This document shows positions 52,338 to 62,155 of a stretch of 62,226 nt of DNA, in pieces; the stretch's first letter is position 1; every line of letters begins with the position of its first letter. Both the position numbers and the translations under genes were made by a program. Location: positions 1-62,226 of the forward strand of contig NZ_VOWY01000011.1 of NCBI RefSeq assembly GCF_008014645.1. Direction: 5' to 3'. Source of the stretch: Collinsella sp. BA40. Its GTDB lineage: Bacteria; Actinomycetota; Coriobacteriia; Coriobacteriales; Coriobacteriaceae. Below the pieces are notes generated by a model. The model did no database searches, had not been told where the DNA came from, and saw nothing but the letters and a program-made list of their open reading frames with translations.

Positions 52338-53327
52338 CTATCGCGGTCCGTCCGCCACCAGGTTCGCGGGATGCCGGCGCACGGCCTCCCAGCTGAAGAG
52401 CTCCACAAGGTCACCCGCGCTGCGCGGACGTGCGTCGGGCGCGATGCCCGCTGCGTGCGCCACCATGCCCAGCAGCGCCTCGGGCGTGCCGAAGCGCGCT
52501 CGCAGCTCGCCCAGATCGCAGTCCCGCTCGCGCTTGGAGAGGCGCCTGCCGTCCGCGGTGACAAGCAGCGGCACGTGCGCGTATGCGGGATGGGGGAGGT
52601 CCAGCAAGTCTTGCAGGTACATCTGGCGCGCGCTCGACCCCAGCAGGTCGCGCCCGCGCACCACTTCGTTCACGCCCATCTCGGCGTCGTCGACGCACAC
52701 GGCGAGTTGGTAGGCAAAGACACCATCGCTGCGCCGCACCAGGAAGTCGCCGCAGTCGCGCGCAAGCGTCTCGTGCTGCGGGCCGTACACGCGGTCGGTA
52801 AATGCCACGTCGCCGCGCGGGTCATCCGCGCTCGGCACCCGTAGGCGCCAGGCGCCCGGGCGCTCCGCCCGCCGCCGTGCGACGTCTTCCGCCGATAGCC
52901 CGCGGCAGGTTCCCGCGTAGATGGGCGTGCCGTCGCTTGCGTGGGGCGCGCTGGCCGCATGGAGCTCGGCGCGTGAGCAGAAGCACGGATAGAGCAGGCC
53001 TTGCGCGCGCAGCGCTTCGAAGGCGCGCTCGTAGCGATCCAGCCGGTCGCTCTGGTAGACGGGGCCCTCGTCCCAGTCGAGCCCGAGCCATTCCAGGTCC
53101 TCGATAAGCAGGGCGTCCCATCTTCCTCGGCGGCAGCGGTCGTCGAGGTCCTCGATGCGCAGCACCATGCGCCCGCCCTGGCTGCGCACGGAAAGCCACG
53201 CCATGAGCGCGGCGTAGACGTTGCCCAAGTGCATGCGGCCGGAGGGCGAGGGGGCAAAGCGCCCCGTCACGGTCGGGCGCGCGGGCTCGCCGTCCGCGAT
53301 GTGCGCTGCGGTATTCGTGCCGGTCAT
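52338..53327 (-). CDS. gluQ: Glutamyl-Q tRNA(Asp) synthetase
   Basis: 329 aa. Joins glutamate to queuosine-34 of tRNA-Asp. It is a shortened GluRS: GRFAPSPSGRMHLGNVYAAL is the HIGH region, RRLSKRERD is the KMSKS counterpart, and the zinc-site cysteines are seen in LYPCFCSRAEL and YAGTCRGLS. It lacks the anticodon-binding domain. ATG 53327 is preferred; a GTG/ATG nine codons upstream is possible. Confidence 0.92.
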   Translation of the reverse strand: MTGTNTAAHIADGEPARPTVTGRFAPSPSGRMHLGNVYAALMAWLSVRSQGGRMVLRIEDLDDRCRRGRWDALLIEDLEWLGLDWDEGPVYQSDRLDRYERAFEALRAQGLLYPCFCSRAELHAASAPHASDGTPIYAGTCRGLSAEDVARRRAERPGAWRLRVPSADDPRGDVAFTDRVYGPQHETLARDCGDFLVRRSDGVFAYQLAVCVDDAEMGVNEVVRGRDLLGSSARQMYLQDLLDLPHPAYAHVPLLVTADGRRLSKRERDCDLGELRARFGTPEALLGMVAHAAGIAPDARPRSAGDLVELFSWEAVRRHPANLVADGPR

Positions 53328-53362
53328 CGAATCGTTCTCCAAACTCCTGCCCATCCATGGGA

Positions 53363-53403
53363 AACGGGTGGGACGCGGCCGGTTTCGTGTCGCGTCCCAC
53401 CCG
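53363..53403 (-). terminator. Terminator of the ferritin gene
   Basis: ACGGGTGGGACGC and GCGTCCCACCCGT, 13-bp stem with a 15-nt loop. It lies after the ferritin stop on the minus strand and before gluQ. Confidence 0.65.
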
Positions 53404-53430
53404 TATGCGGTGCGATATGCGCGATGCGCC

Positions 53431-53949
53431 CTACATGGGCAGCGCGGTCTGCGGCGTGTACACGCGCGCCTGGTACTCGCGGTCCAGGTCGTAGAGGCCC
53501 TTGGGGTCGCTACCGAAGAGCTTCATGTTCGAGACCATCTCGCGCGCGTTGGCCTCCTCCTCGCCCTGCTCCTTCACGAACCAGTCGAGCATCTGCATCG
53601 CGCGGATGTCGTGTACCTCGAGCGCCGTCTCGTAGCAACGGTGGATGAGCCCCGTGATGTACTCCTCGTGGGCCAGGCCCGCCTCGAGCGGCGCCAGGTC
53701 GTTGTCGAACGACAGGTCGGGCTGCGCGATCGCCTGCATCGTGGGCTTGTAGTCGTTGTCGAGCAGGTAGCGGCGGATGGCGAGCGCGTGGCTGGCCTCT
53801 TCCTTCGTCTGGATCATGTACCAGTTGGCGAAGCCCTTCAGGCCGCGGTCGTCGTAGTAGTCGGCAAAGGTCATGTATAGGTATGCGGAATACAGCTCGG
53901 CGTTGATCTGCTTCTCCAAAACCTCGGCCACCTTCTGATTGATTGCCAT
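53431..53949 (-). CDS. Ferritin (FtnA-type)
   Basis: 172 aa, non-haem ferritin storing iron as a 24-mer. Four-helix bundle with di-iron ligands in EKQINAELYSAYLYMTFADY, QTKEEASHALAIRRYLLDND and HDIRAMQMLDWFVKEQGEEE. GATGAGAAG precedes the ATG. It is monocistronic; no Fur box can be named with confidence. Confidence 0.94.
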   Translation of the reverse strand: MAINQKVAEVLEKQINAELYSAYLYMTFADYYDDRGLKGFANWYMIQTKEEASHALAIRRYLLDNDYKPTMQAIAQPDLSFDNDLAPLEAGLAHEEYITGLIHRCYETALEVHDIRAMQMLDWFVKEQGEEEANAREMVSNMKLFGSDPKGLYDLDREYQARVYTPQTALPM

Positions 53950-54091
53950 CTTCTCATCCCTCTCGAATACGCCCGGCTTAGCGCGGATGCGCTTGCCTAC
54001 GAGTATACTCGCGCCGTTCGCGGCGCGCACGGGATGGCCGCCGCGAACGAGTACAATGGGCGCACTGCTTTTTTCCGAGGAGAGGATCCCC

Positions 54092-55993
54092 ATGAAGCAC
54101 GTTTCCCTGGTGCGCGCCTGGGCCGCGTTCGTCGCGCTTGCCTGCTGCCTTTGTGCGCTTCCCGCAACCGCGCTCGCCGCCGCCGAGATGCCGCAGACGA
54201 GCATCTTCGCCGTCGTCATGCGCAACGGCGACCTCTATGTGAGCGAACGGCGCACGTTCTCGTTCGAAGACGATGCGAACGGCGTGTTCTGGACGATACC
54301 GCACGCTGAAAACGCGCAGGGCGTCGCGGGATCGCCATCCCTGGAGGCGGTGTCGGAGGTGGCGGAAGACGGTTCGCTGCGGCCCTACAGCCTGGTGTCC
54401 GCCGCGCATAACGGGGACGCCGGGGCCTATACGGTCGACGCCTCCGACGACGAGACGACCCTCAAGGTGTTCGCGCCGCGCGAGGAGGGCGATGAGCTTA
54501 CGGTCGCCATCGATTACGTGCTGCCCGGCGCGGTGATGGCCTGGTCGGATACGGCCGAGCTGTATTGGAAGTTCGTCGGTCCGGAGTGGGACGAGCCTTC
54601 CGAGAACGTGTCGCTTGCCGTGGGCTTCGAAGGCGACGAGGGGGCTGTTGGCGGTCCCGAGGCCGACGCGCAGGTGCGCGCATGGGGCCATGGACCGCTG
54701 GACGGTGCCGTCGACATCGCGCGCGGCAACGTCATCGTGAACTACAAGATGCCGCGTGTGGCCCCGGGAGAGTTTGCCGAGGCCCGCATCGTGTTTCCCG
54801 CTGCCTGGGTGCCGGGCCTTGCCGCTTCGGGCGAGGCGCGTCTCCAGACCGTGCTGGATGAGGAGCAGGCCTGGGCCGACGAGGCCAACGCGCGCCGCGA
54901 GCGGGCGCGTATCGAATCCGCTCTCGCTGCGTCTGCGCAGCTGGGAGGTGGCGCGGTGTTGCTGGCGGTGGCGCTGTGGGGCCGCTTCAAGAAGTATGCC
55001 AGCCCTGCTCCCGTATGTGCGGAGGAGTATTTCCGCGACGTCCCCTCCGCGGATCATCCCGCGGTCCTCTCGGCGTTTATGGCCGACGGGTCGGTTGAGC
55101 CGCGCGCGTTCGTGGCCACCCTCATGAAGTTGACCGATGACGGCGTGGTGGCCCTTGCGTCCGAGACGCGCGAGAAGAAGGGCCTGCTCGGCACGAAGCA
55201 AGTCGAGAGCTACACGCTCACCCTGAAGGCGCTGGAGCGCATCGACAATCCGGTGGACCAGGACGCCGTGGCGCTCTACTTCGGCGCGAATCCCGCTAAC
55301 GGCGACACCATCGCTTTCGATCAGGCCCTGTTGGTGGACGACGGCGACGAGGGGACGAGCGCGCTCGATGATTTCAAGGCCACGGTTGCCGCACAGCTCG
55401 AGGTGCGCAACCTTACGAGCTCGGTGCCGCCCGCCTATGAGATGGGCATGGTGGGCGCGGCGTTCGCGCTCGGCCTTGCATCCCTCCTGTTCTCGCTGCT
55501 CATGGAGCTTACCTCCGTGTTCGTGTTCCTGGCATCGGCTGCCATGCTCGTCAGCTCGGTGATCGTGGTGGCGCAGACGAAGTGCTTCGAGCCCGAGGCG
55601 GTCGAGCTGCGCGAGCGCTGCCGGGCGCTGAAGCGCTGGCTCGAGGATTTCACCAATCTGGGCGAGGCCGTGCCGGGCGACGTCGTGTTGTGGAACAAGC
55701 TCTTGGTGATGGCCGTCGCTTTCGGCGTGTCCGATGAGGTCCTGCGCGAGCTGGCGGATGCGGTCCCGCGCGACGTGCGCGGCGACGATGCGACCGGCTA
55801 TATCTATCCGGTGTATTGGTGGTGCTATCCGCACGGGCGCTTGGGGTCGCCCACCAGCAGCCTTGACCACGCGTACCGAGAGACGGTCGCGCAGGTCGCC
55901 GAGAGCGCCAATAGCTCGGGTGCCGGCTTTGGCGGCGGCTTCTCCGGCGGCGGGGGCGGCGGCACGGGCGGCGGCGGGGGCGGCACCTTCTAG
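54092..55993 (+). CDS. DUF2207 membrane protein with glycine-rich tail
   Basis: 633 aa. Signal peptide (residues 1-30, ending TALAAAEM). An N-terminal extracytoplasmic DUF2207 beta domain follows: LYVSERRTFSFEDDANGVFW, YVLPGAVMAWSDTAELYWKF. TM1 lies near 285-305, a soluble middle domain follows (DVPSADHPAVLSAFMADGSV), and two TMs lie near 450-495. The last 25 residues are almost all Gly with Ser/Phe. The family is widespread and of unknown function. GAGGAGAGG precedes the ATG. Confidence 0.85.
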   Translation: MKHVSLVRAWAAFVALACCLCALPATALAAAEMPQTSIFAVVMRNGDLYVSERRTFSFEDDANGVFWTIPHAENAQGVAGSPSLEAVSEVAEDGSLRPYSLVSAAHNGDAGAYTVDASDDETTLKVFAPREEGDELTVAIDYVLPGAVMAWSDTAELYWKFVGPEWDEPSENVSLAVGFEGDEGAVGGPEADAQVRAWGHGPLDGAVDIARGNVIVNYKMPRVAPGEFAEARIVFPAAWVPGLAASGEARLQTVLDEEQAWADEANARRERARIESALAASAQLGGGAVLLAVALWGRFKKYASPAPVCAEEYFRDVPSADHPAVLSAFMADGSVEPRAFVATLMKLTDDGVVALASETREKKGLLGTKQVESYTLTLKALERIDNPVDQDAVALYFGANPANGDTIAFDQALLVDDGDEGTSALDDFKATVAAQLEVRNLTSSVPPAYEMGMVGAAFALGLASLLFSLLMELTSVFVFLASAAMLVSSVIVVAQTKCFEPEAVELRERCRALKRWLEDFTNLGEAVPGDVVLWNKLLVMAVAFGVSDEVLRELADAVPRDVRGDDATGYIYPVYWWCYPHGRLGSPTSSLDHAYRETVAQVAESANSSGAGFGGGFSGGGGGGTGGGGGGTF

Positions 55994-56091
55994 CTGGTCG
56001 TTGCGAGCCCATGCCGCGAACGAGCTCGTGTTCGCGGCATATCCCGGCCGGAGCGCCGGCGGGTTCCCCCGCCCCCTCGTCGTCGCGACAT

Positions 56092-56119
56092 GAAAAAGGC
56101 CCCGTGCGGGGCCTTTTTC
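56092..56119. terminator. Bidirectional terminator after DUF2207
   Basis: GAAAAAGGCCCC and GGGGCCTTTTTC, perfect stem with a GTGC loop, T run on both sides. Convergent GNAT gene beyond. Confidence 0.85.
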
Positions 56120-56207
56120 ATGCGGGGATGCTATCCGCGTATGCCTGTACGCCAAGGAAGGCCGCGTATCGCCGGCATCAAGCTGCCCTCAAGATGCCGG
56201 CAGGGTC

Positions 56208-56843
56208 CTAGGCGGAAAGGTCGAGTCCGTACAGATACATTTCGCGCGGAAGCAGCTTGCGCTCCTCGCGCGTCGCGCGATACTCCGCAGCCCGCTTGAG
56301 ACCGCGGCGCTCGTAGAACTTCCACGAGCAGTCCGTATCGGTGTAGAGGAAGGCGCCTTTTGCGCCGCGCGACGATATGTAGGATGCGGCCGCGTCGAGC
56401 AAGATGCTGCCGATGCCCATGCCGCGCGTGGTCTCGCTTACCGCGAGCAGGGTGATCTGGTCTGAGCCGGAGATGCCGCTCTGCTCGAGCAAACGGCCGT
56501 TGACGCGCTCCTCGTTCTTAAGGAAGGCGAGGTAGCCCGCCGTGGCACGCTTGTCGATGGCCCACATCTGCTGCAGGATATCCTCCTTGGCGTGGTCCCA
56601 GGCGGCGGCGTAGGGAAGGCGGTCGCTGGCTGCGCGCGCCAAGACGACGCCGCGCGGTTCACCGTCCACCAGCACGACCTGAGAGAAGCTCGAGATCGAA
56701 AGCGCGTGGGCGAGGTCGTACGTGGCCTCGAGCTTGTTGTATTCGTCGTTCGGGGTCTCCGAATGCCATGTTGCCTGCATGATCGCGGCAAGGGCATCGA
56801 AATCGCCCTCTTCGAACGGTCTGTAGATAACGCGTGATACCAT
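56208..56843 (-). CDS. GNAT family N-acetyltransferase
   Basis: 211 aa. ITLLAVSETTRGMGIGSILL is the acetyl-CoA-binding motif A, and WKFYERRGLKRAAEYRAT is the following strand-helix. AGGAGG lies 6 bases before the ATG. It is a single-gene unit; the acetyl acceptor is unknown. Confidence 0.88.
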   Translation of the reverse strand: MVSRVIYRPFEEGDFDALAAIMQATWHSETPNDEYNKLEATYDLAHALSISSFSQVVLVDGEPRGVVLARAASDRLPYAAAWDHAKEDILQQMWAIDKRATAGYLAFLKNEERVNGRLLEQSGISGSDQITLLAVSETTRGMGIGSILLDAAASYISSRGAKGAFLYTDTDCSWKFYERRGLKRAAEYRATREERKLLPREMYLYGLDLSA

Positions 56844-57078
56844 GCGTGCCTCCTTTAGTAGGTTTCTACCACGCGCGGCGTCCCGATATATGGTGTCCGT
56901 ATGTCACCACAGGCTCCCCGCGAATTCTTCGCGGAACGCCCACCGAGTCTCGGCATTTTCTTCAAAAAGGCAGGGCTGGTGTGAACGCATGCGCGCGTTT
57001 GCGCTACATTAGAAAGATGTATATGAGGCCGCGCGGGAGCCTGCCGCCGCGGCTCGACACATGAAGGAGGAGTGCTGC

Positions 57079-58719
57079 ATGGGCACAGATAGGAAGATCT
57101 CGCGCGCGCTGATCTCGGTGACGGACAAGACGGGCATCGTCGAGTTCGCCCGTTCGCTGGCAGACGAGTACGGCGTCCAGATCATCTCGACGGGCGGCAC
57201 GGCACGCGTGCTGGAAGAGGCGGGCATCTCCGTCACCCCCATCGAGGAGTTCACGGGCTTCCCCGAGATGATGGACGGTCGCGTGAAGACCCTCCATCCC
57301 AAGGTCCACGGTGGCCTGCTGTGCCGTCGCGATTCCGAGGAGCACATGGCCGAGGCCGTGAAGCACGGCATCGAGCTCATCGACCTCGTCTGCGTGAACC
57401 TCTATGAGTTCGAGAAGACCGTGGCCGCGCCCGACGTCACGTTCGTCGACGCCATCGAGCACATCGATATCGGCGGTCCCTCCATGCTGCGCTCCGCCGC
57501 AAAGAATAACGACTCCGTCACCGTGGTGTGCGACCCGGCCGATTACGCCTCCGTGCTGGCCGAGATGTCCGTTCACGCCGGCTGCACCACGCTGGGCACG
57601 CGCCGTCGCCTGGCCGCGAAGGTCTATACCCGCACCGCCGCCTACGACACCGCCATCTCCACGTGGCTCAACACCTACCTGGCCGCCGAGGATGCCAAGG
57701 TGAACGGCGAGGACGGCGTCTCCTTCGTGCCGCCCGCGGCGCTGCAGCTCCACCTCGAGAAGAGCCAGGACCTGCGCTACGGCGAGAACCCGCACCAGAC
57801 GGCCGCCGTGTACCGCTTCACCGACGGCTTCGGTACCCTTGCCTCTTCGGGCAGCCCGCTGGTGGGCGCCGAGCAGGTGCAGGGCAAGCCGCTGTCGTAC
57901 AACAACTTCCTCGACGCCGACGCCGCCTGGAACGCCGTGCGCGAGTTCGACGAGCCCGCGGTCGTGATCCTGAAGCACCAGAACCCCTGCGGCTCCGCCA
58001 CCGCCGACGATGTGACCGAGGCTTACGACCGCGCCTATGCGTGCGATCCCAAGAGCGCCTTCGGCGGTATCGTCGCCGTGAACCGCGAGGTTCCGCTGTC
58101 GCTCGTCGAGCACTTCGCCGACCGCGACAAGCTCTTCGTCGAGGTCCTCATCGCCCCGTCCTTCACGCCCGAGGCGCTGGCTCGCCTGGAGAAGCGCCCC
58201 AACCTGCGCGTGCTGGCAACCGGCGGCGCCGAGGGCCATGCCCAGCTCGAGGCCCGCACCGTGGACGGCGGCCTGCTCGTCCAGAGCGTGGACACGGTCG
58301 AGGAGGATCCCTCGACCTTCACCTTCCCCACGATGCGCAAGCCCACGGACGCCGAGATGGAAGACCTCATCTTCGCTTGGCGCGTCTGCAAGACCGTGAA
58401 GAGCAACGCCATCCTTATCGCCAAGGACCACGCCGGTATCGGCATGGGCCCCGGCCAGCCCAATCGCGTGGACTCCGCGCTGCTGGCATGCCAGCGCGCC
58501 GAGGAGGCCTGCGAGCGCATGGGCATGGAGGCCGGCGGCTTCGCCTGCGCGAGCGACGCCTTCTTCCCGTTCCGCGATAACGTGGACGTTCTGGCCGCTC
58601 ATGGTGTGACCGCCATCATCCAGCCCGGCGGCTCCGTGCGCGATGACGAGTCCATCCAGGCGTGCGACGACCACGGCATCGCGATGGTGTTTACGGGCAC
58701 CCGCCACTTCCGTCACTAG
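57079..58719 (+). CDS. purH: Bifunctional AICAR transformylase / IMP cyclohydrolase
   Basis: 546 aa. Last two steps of purine synthesis. N-terminal MGS-like cyclohydrolase: [48 protein letters not shown]-terminal transformylase from about residue 200: [15 protein letters not shown], the Lys-His of [13 protein letters not shown], and [21 protein letters not shown] lies 6 bases before ATG 57079, which is preferred to an in-frame ATG at 57061. Monocistronic; no ZTP riboswitch motif seen upstream. Confidence 0.96.
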   Translation: MGTDRKISRALISVTDKTGIVEFARSLADEYGVQIISTGGTARVLEEAGISVTPIEEFTGFPEMMDGRVKTLHPKVHGGLLCRRDSEEHMAEAVKHGIELIDLVCVNLYEFEKTVAAPDVTFVDAIEHIDIGGPSMLRSAAKNNDSVTVVCDPADYASVLAEMSVHAGCTTLGTRRRLAAKVYTRTAAYDTAISTWLNTYLAAEDAKVNGEDGVSFVPPAALQLHLEKSQDLRYGENPHQTAAVYRFTDGFGTLASSGSPLVGAEQVQGKPLSYNNFLDADAAWNAVREFDEPAVVILKHQNPCGSATADDVTEAYDRAYACDPKSAFGGIVAVNREVPLSLVEHFADRDKLFVEVLIAPSFTPEALARLEKRPNLRVLATGGAEGHAQLEARTVDGGLLVQSVDTVEEDPSTFTFPTMRKPTDAEMEDLIFAWRVCKTVKSNAILIAKDHAGIGMGPGQPNRVDSALLACQRAEEACERMGMEAGGFACASDAFFPFRDNVDVLAAHGVTAIIQPGGSVRDDESIQACDDHGIAMVFTGTRHFRH

Positions 58720-58856
58720 TCCGTTTTCCGGTCGCCTCGCCTCACCTCTCGGTCGTCGGTCGGCGCCCGGAGGCATCCTTCCCTGTGTTTCAGGGCGGTC
58801 TGCGGCACCTGGGAAAGCCTTGGGTCCTGTGGACTCCGATATACCGTGCCGTTCAA

Positions 58857-58892
58857 GCGGGGGCGCGCCACCTTGGGGTGTGCGCGCCCCCG
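58857..58892 (+). terminator. Possible terminator between purH and the repeat array
   Basis: GCGGGGGCGCGC pairs with GCGCGCCCCCGC. There is no T run, so the call is uncertain. Confidence 0.35.
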
Positions 58893-59076
58893 CCCCGCTC
58901 TCGCGTATGCCTTCGGCCGCCCGCCCCGCTCTCGCGTATGCCTTCGGCCGCCCGCCCCGCTCTCGCGTATGCCTTCGGCCGCCCGCCCCGCTCTCGCGTA
59001 TGCCTTCGGCCGCCCGCCCCGCTCTCGCGTATGCCTTCGGCCGCCCGCCTCGCTCTCGCGTATGCCTTCGGCCCGC
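58891..59076. repeat. Six-copy 31-bp tandem array
   Basis: Units start at 58891, 58922, 58953, 58984, 59015 and 59046, each with CGCCCCGCTC, TCGCGTATGCC and TTCGGCCG (the last unit has one change). The units abut, so it is not a CRISPR. Each holds one CGTATG. The stretch 58720-59303 holds no convincing gene besides this array, the paired motif at 59103 and the hairpin at 59262. Confidence 0.92.
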
Positions 59077-59102
59077 TAAGCGACGTTGTGACGGTCCATT
59101 TC

Positions 59103-59128
59103 CATACGTACGGACAAGCTGGCATACG
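59103..59128. repeat. Pair of CATACG motifs 20 bp apart
   Basis: CATACG at 59103-59108 and 59123-59128, directly beyond the 31-bp array whose units carry the same hexamer on the other strand. Confidence 0.5.
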
Positions 59129-59261
59129 CACAAGATCAAAAAGGGGGACGTGGCTCGATGATGCGTCGACCCCCGCGTCGTCTACGGTGCCGGAGCCATC
59201 CTTTTGCCGCACATGGCCCGTGGTGCTATGGGGTATAACAAGAAGATATATGTGGCTACGT

Positions 59262-59285
59262 GCTCTCGCGGGGCGAGGGCTTTTT
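59262..59285 (+). terminator. Terminator-like hairpin directly before the 59304 gene
   Basis: GCTCTCG and CGAGGGC with a short loop, then TTTTTG, ending about 6 bases before the AGGAGG of the next gene. TATAAC at 59234-59239 upstream could be a -10, so this may be an attenuator. Confidence 0.5.
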
Positions 59286-59303
59286 GTTTCAGGAGGTGCC
59301 GGC

Positions 59304-60011
59304 ATGGCGGACGAGGGTTTGACGGGGCTGTTCGACGACCCCGAGGAGCAGCGCGCCTACGAGGAGTTTTGCGCTAATCAGGAGCGGGGGCTGGAGCCCT
59401 TCGACCTCAATGCACCCGCGCTCGTGTGCCGCTGGCGCATGCATAACAAGCGCGTGCCGCTGCTCAACCGCCATATTCGCGCGCTGTCGCAGCGCGTGGT
59501 GCAGGGCGAGCCGCTCACCCACAACATGTTGTCGTGGGCGAAGCAGCACGTGGAGTGGTCGCTCACCGAGGGGTCGTATACCCAGCGTGACGGCGTGCTC
59601 ATGTTGGTGATCGACGTGAACGGTAACGCGGCCATGTCGGTGGGCGAGTACGAGCCCTTGGCCGCAGCCGACCGCGCATCGCTGGCTGAGCGCGCCCGCC
59701 TGTCGCAGGTCGAAGAGGGCGAGACGGGCGTGGCGCCCGAGGTGCTGTGCGCCGTCGATGGCGAGCGCCTGCTCGTGGCCGCGGGCGAGCACGGCTGCGG
59801 CGCGCTCACCCTGGTGGAGCAGCTGGCGGCGACGCGCGGCATGCAGGTCGAGCGCGCATCGCTCGACGTGGTTTCGGCTGCCCCGGTCGTGTTGCTCGTC
59901 TCGGACGAGCACGGCGTGGTCGTTGCAGGCGATCTGGACGCTGCCGCCCAGGTTTCGGCGGGCGCGGATTTCGCCCGCTTCCTGCACGATGGCGTGGCCA
60001 AGCTATTCTAA
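59304..60011 (+). CDS. Hypothetical soluble protein
   Basis: 235 aa, acidic. FDDPEEQRAYEEFCANQERG at the N-terminus, a basic helix HNKRVPLLNRHIRALSQRV, LMLVIDVNGNAAMSVGEYEP, and a long C-terminal alpha/beta part ending in FARFLHDGVAKLF. The middle faintly resembles class-IV aminotransferases, but I see no PLP Lys, so I do not assign it. AGGAGG precedes the ATG, and a hairpin lies just upstream. Confidence 0.7.
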   Translation: MADEGLTGLFDDPEEQRAYEEFCANQERGLEPFDLNAPALVCRWRMHNKRVPLLNRHIRALSQRVVQGEPLTHNMLSWAKQHVEWSLTEGSYTQRDGVLMLVIDVNGNAAMSVGEYEPLAAADRASLAERARLSQVEEGETGVAPEVLCAVDGERLLVAAGEHGCGALTLVEQLAATRGMQVERASLDVVSAAPVVLLVSDEHGVVVAGDLDAAAQVSAGADFARFLHDGVAKLF

Positions 60012-60250
60012 GGTTGTCGCGCCTCCATCGTGCGCGCGCCGGTCAGCTCGGCCTTCTCCATCATGCGGTCGACGCCCTGCGTTGCGCTGCGTCGACGGGC
60101 GGCTCGACTCTTACATTGCTGTAACGATGGCGGTTTCCTGGCCCGGTCATTGGTCCGCGGCGGCATACTGGTGATGGAGGGCGACGCGTGCCGACGGGCG
60201 CGCACAAGGCTGCGGGCGCGCGCCCGCATTCGACGGGAAGGGCGGTTGCC

Positions 60251-60913
60251 ATGGCGCAGATTTTCGTAGTCGAAGACGATGCCGCGATTCGCAACGAGCT
60301 GCTCGAGGTGCTTGAGCGCAATGGCTTCGAGACGGCATGCTGCCTCTCATTCGACCGCGTGGTGGCCGACGTGCTGGCAGCCGATCCCGACCTGGTCCTG
60401 CTCGACCTTACCCTGCCCGGCACCGACGGACAGTTTATCTGTCGCGAGCTGCGCGAGGTATCGCAGGTGCCCATCGTGGTGCTCACCTCGCGCGTGACCG
60501 AGATCGACGAGGTCATGTCCATGACCATGGGCGCCGACGACTTCGTTCCCAAGCCATACAGCTCGCGCGTTCTCATTGCTCGCATCACGGCGTTGTTGCG
60601 CCGCGTGGGTGCGGCCGAATCGTCGCTGCTCAGGCATAACGGCTTGGAGCTCGATCCCGCGCGCTCGCTTGCTTGCGCCAACGGCAAGCAGGTGGAGCTC
60701 ACCAAAAACGAGATGCGCATCTTGTCGCTGCTCATGTCCAAGGCAGGCACGATCGTCTCGCGCGACGCCATCATGCGCGACCTGTGGGACTCCGACGCGT
60801 TCGTGGACGACAACACGCTCACCGTGAATATCAACCGCCTGCGCGCGACGCTCGAGAAGATCGGTGTGACGGGGTATCTCACCACGCATCGCGGTCGCGG
60901 CTATTCGGTGTAG
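60251..60913 (+). CDS. Response regulator of a Bce/Gra-like two-component system
   Basis: 220 aa OmpR-type. AQIFVVEDDAAIRNELLEVL, phospho-acceptor Asp 52 in LLDLTLPGTDG, Lys in DDFVPKPYSS, and a winged helix (LTKNEMRILSLLMSKAG, VNINRLRATLEKIG). ATG 60251 is used; GGAAGGGCGG lies before it. The kinase gene follows after 12 bases. Confidence 0.9.
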   Translation: MAQIFVVEDDAAIRNELLEVLERNGFETACCLSFDRVVADVLAADPDLVLLDLTLPGTDGQFICRELREVSQVPIVVLTSRVTEIDEVMSMTMGADDFVPKPYSSRVLIARITALLRRVGAAESSLLRHNGLELDPARSLACANGKQVELTKNEMRILSLLMSKAGTIVSRDAIMRDLWDSDAFVDDNTLTVNINRLRATLEKIGVTGYLTTHRGRGYSV

Positions 60914-60925
60914 AGGGGGCGCGCG

Positions 60926-62002
60926 GTGTCTTTTGGAAGCTACCTGCGTTCATCGTGGGTCGGTATCGCGATCTTTACAGCGCTCGATATGATGGTGTGC
61001 ATGGTGCTCGCGGTTGCCGGCACGCGCCCATCGATGCTCATGTTGGTGGGATGCATGATGGTGGGGGCGACGGTGCTCGTTCCGATCGTCGATTACCTGC
61101 GGAAGCGCCCGTTTCTGGGGCAGCTCACCCGCATGGCGTCGGGAAGCGAGCCCCCGCTGTATGCCAACGAACTCATGGACCGCCCGGATTTCATAGAGGG
61201 CTCGCTGGCCTACGACGCGTTGCGCGCCGTTTCGAAGGCGGCGAACGACGAGGTGGCGTCGTTCCGCCGGCAGACCATCGATTACCGCGAGTACGTGGAG
61301 ACCTGGGTGCACGAAGCCAAGTCTCCGCTTGCGGCGGCCCACCTCATGCTCGAGAACATCGAGGACGAGCTGTCGGCAGTGGGGGAGGAGCCGCTGAATG
61401 AAGAGCTCCTGCTTGCCCGCGTTCGTTCCCTCGATGAAGAGCTCGATCGCATGGAGGGCTACGTGGAGCAGGCGCTGTTCTACGCTCGATCCGAAGCGGT
61501 GGAGCGCGATTACCTTATACGCGAATACAGCCTCAAAGACCTGGTTTCCGGCGCCATACGGGCCAACTCCCGCATCCTTATCTCGGGCCACGTGGCGCCT
61601 CTTCGCCGCGACCTTGATTTCCAGGTGTTCACCGACGAAAAATGGATTCACTTCATTTTGGGCCAGATCATTCAGAACAGCGTGAAATACGCTCGCGAGG
61701 ACAACGCCTTCGTGGAGTTTTCTGCACGCCTGCGCGATGAGGGCCGAGCCACCGAGCGCGTCGAACTCTCTATCCGCGATAACGGGTGCGGCGTCAGCGC
61801 CGCCGATCTTCCCCGCGTGTTTGAAAAGGGATTCACCGGCGAGGCGGGCCGCACGGGCAAGCGCTCGACCGGCATAGGCCTCTACCTTGTAAAGCGCCTG
61901 TGCGACAAGATGGGCGTTGGCATCGAGGCGACCTCGGCTCAGGGCGAGGGCTTTTCCGTGACGCTCGCCTTCTCAACCAACCGATTCCATTTTTTCGAAT
62001 AG
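60926..62002 (+). CDS. Intramembrane-sensing histidine kinase (BceS/GraS-like)
   Basis: 358 aa. Two TMs at about 12-32 and 36-56 with almost no outer loop, typical of intramembrane kinases that are switched by a partner ABC transporter. Phospho-His 129 lies in TWVHEAKSPLAAAHL, the N box in QIIQNSVKYA, and ATP-binding boxes in IRDNGCGVSA and TGIGLYLVKRL. The GTG start has GAGGGGGCGCG upstream. A BceAB-type ABC transporter is expected just beyond the window edge but cannot be seen. Confidence 0.88.
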   Translation: MSFGSYLRSSWVGIAIFTALDMMVCMVLAVAGTRPSMLMLVGCMMVGATVLVPIVDYLRKRPFLGQLTRMASGSEPPLYANELMDRPDFIEGSLAYDALRAVSKAANDEVASFRRQTIDYREYVETWVHEAKSPLAAAHLMLENIEDELSAVGEEPLNEELLLARVRSLDEELDRMEGYVEQALFYARSEAVERDYLIREYSLKDLVSGAIRANSRILISGHVAPLRRDLDFQVFTDEKWIHFILGQIIQNSVKYAREDNAFVEFSARLRDEGRATERVELSIRDNGCGVSAADLPRVFEKGFTGEAGRTGKRSTGIGLYLVKRLCDKMGVGIEATSAQGEGFSVTLAFSTNRFHFFE

Positions 62003-62053
62003 CAGACAATCGTCGAACCGCGCACCCAGGTAAGCAGTGCATATCCTTAGTGG

Positions 62054-62155
62054 CGCGACGCGCGAAGCGCGGAGCGATTCCGGGTCGTATCCGTAGCGAC
62101 CACAAACATCCTTCGCACCCCCCCAAGGCGCGCGACGCGCGAAGCGCGGAGCGAC
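62054..62155. repeat. Direct repeat near the window end
   Basis: GCGACGCGCGAAGCGCGGAG occurs at about 62054 and 62127, each followed by CGA and a CCGGgTCGT-like stretch. The 62003-62226 segment holds no gene; a gene may begin after 62220. Confidence 0.6.

Noticed and set aside
56880-57078. ZTP riboswitch before purH
   Set aside because: The CCGCCUGGGC-like core is absent.
58891-59076. CRISPR array
   Set aside because: The 31-bp units are directly abutting and lack spacers; there are no cas genes in the window.
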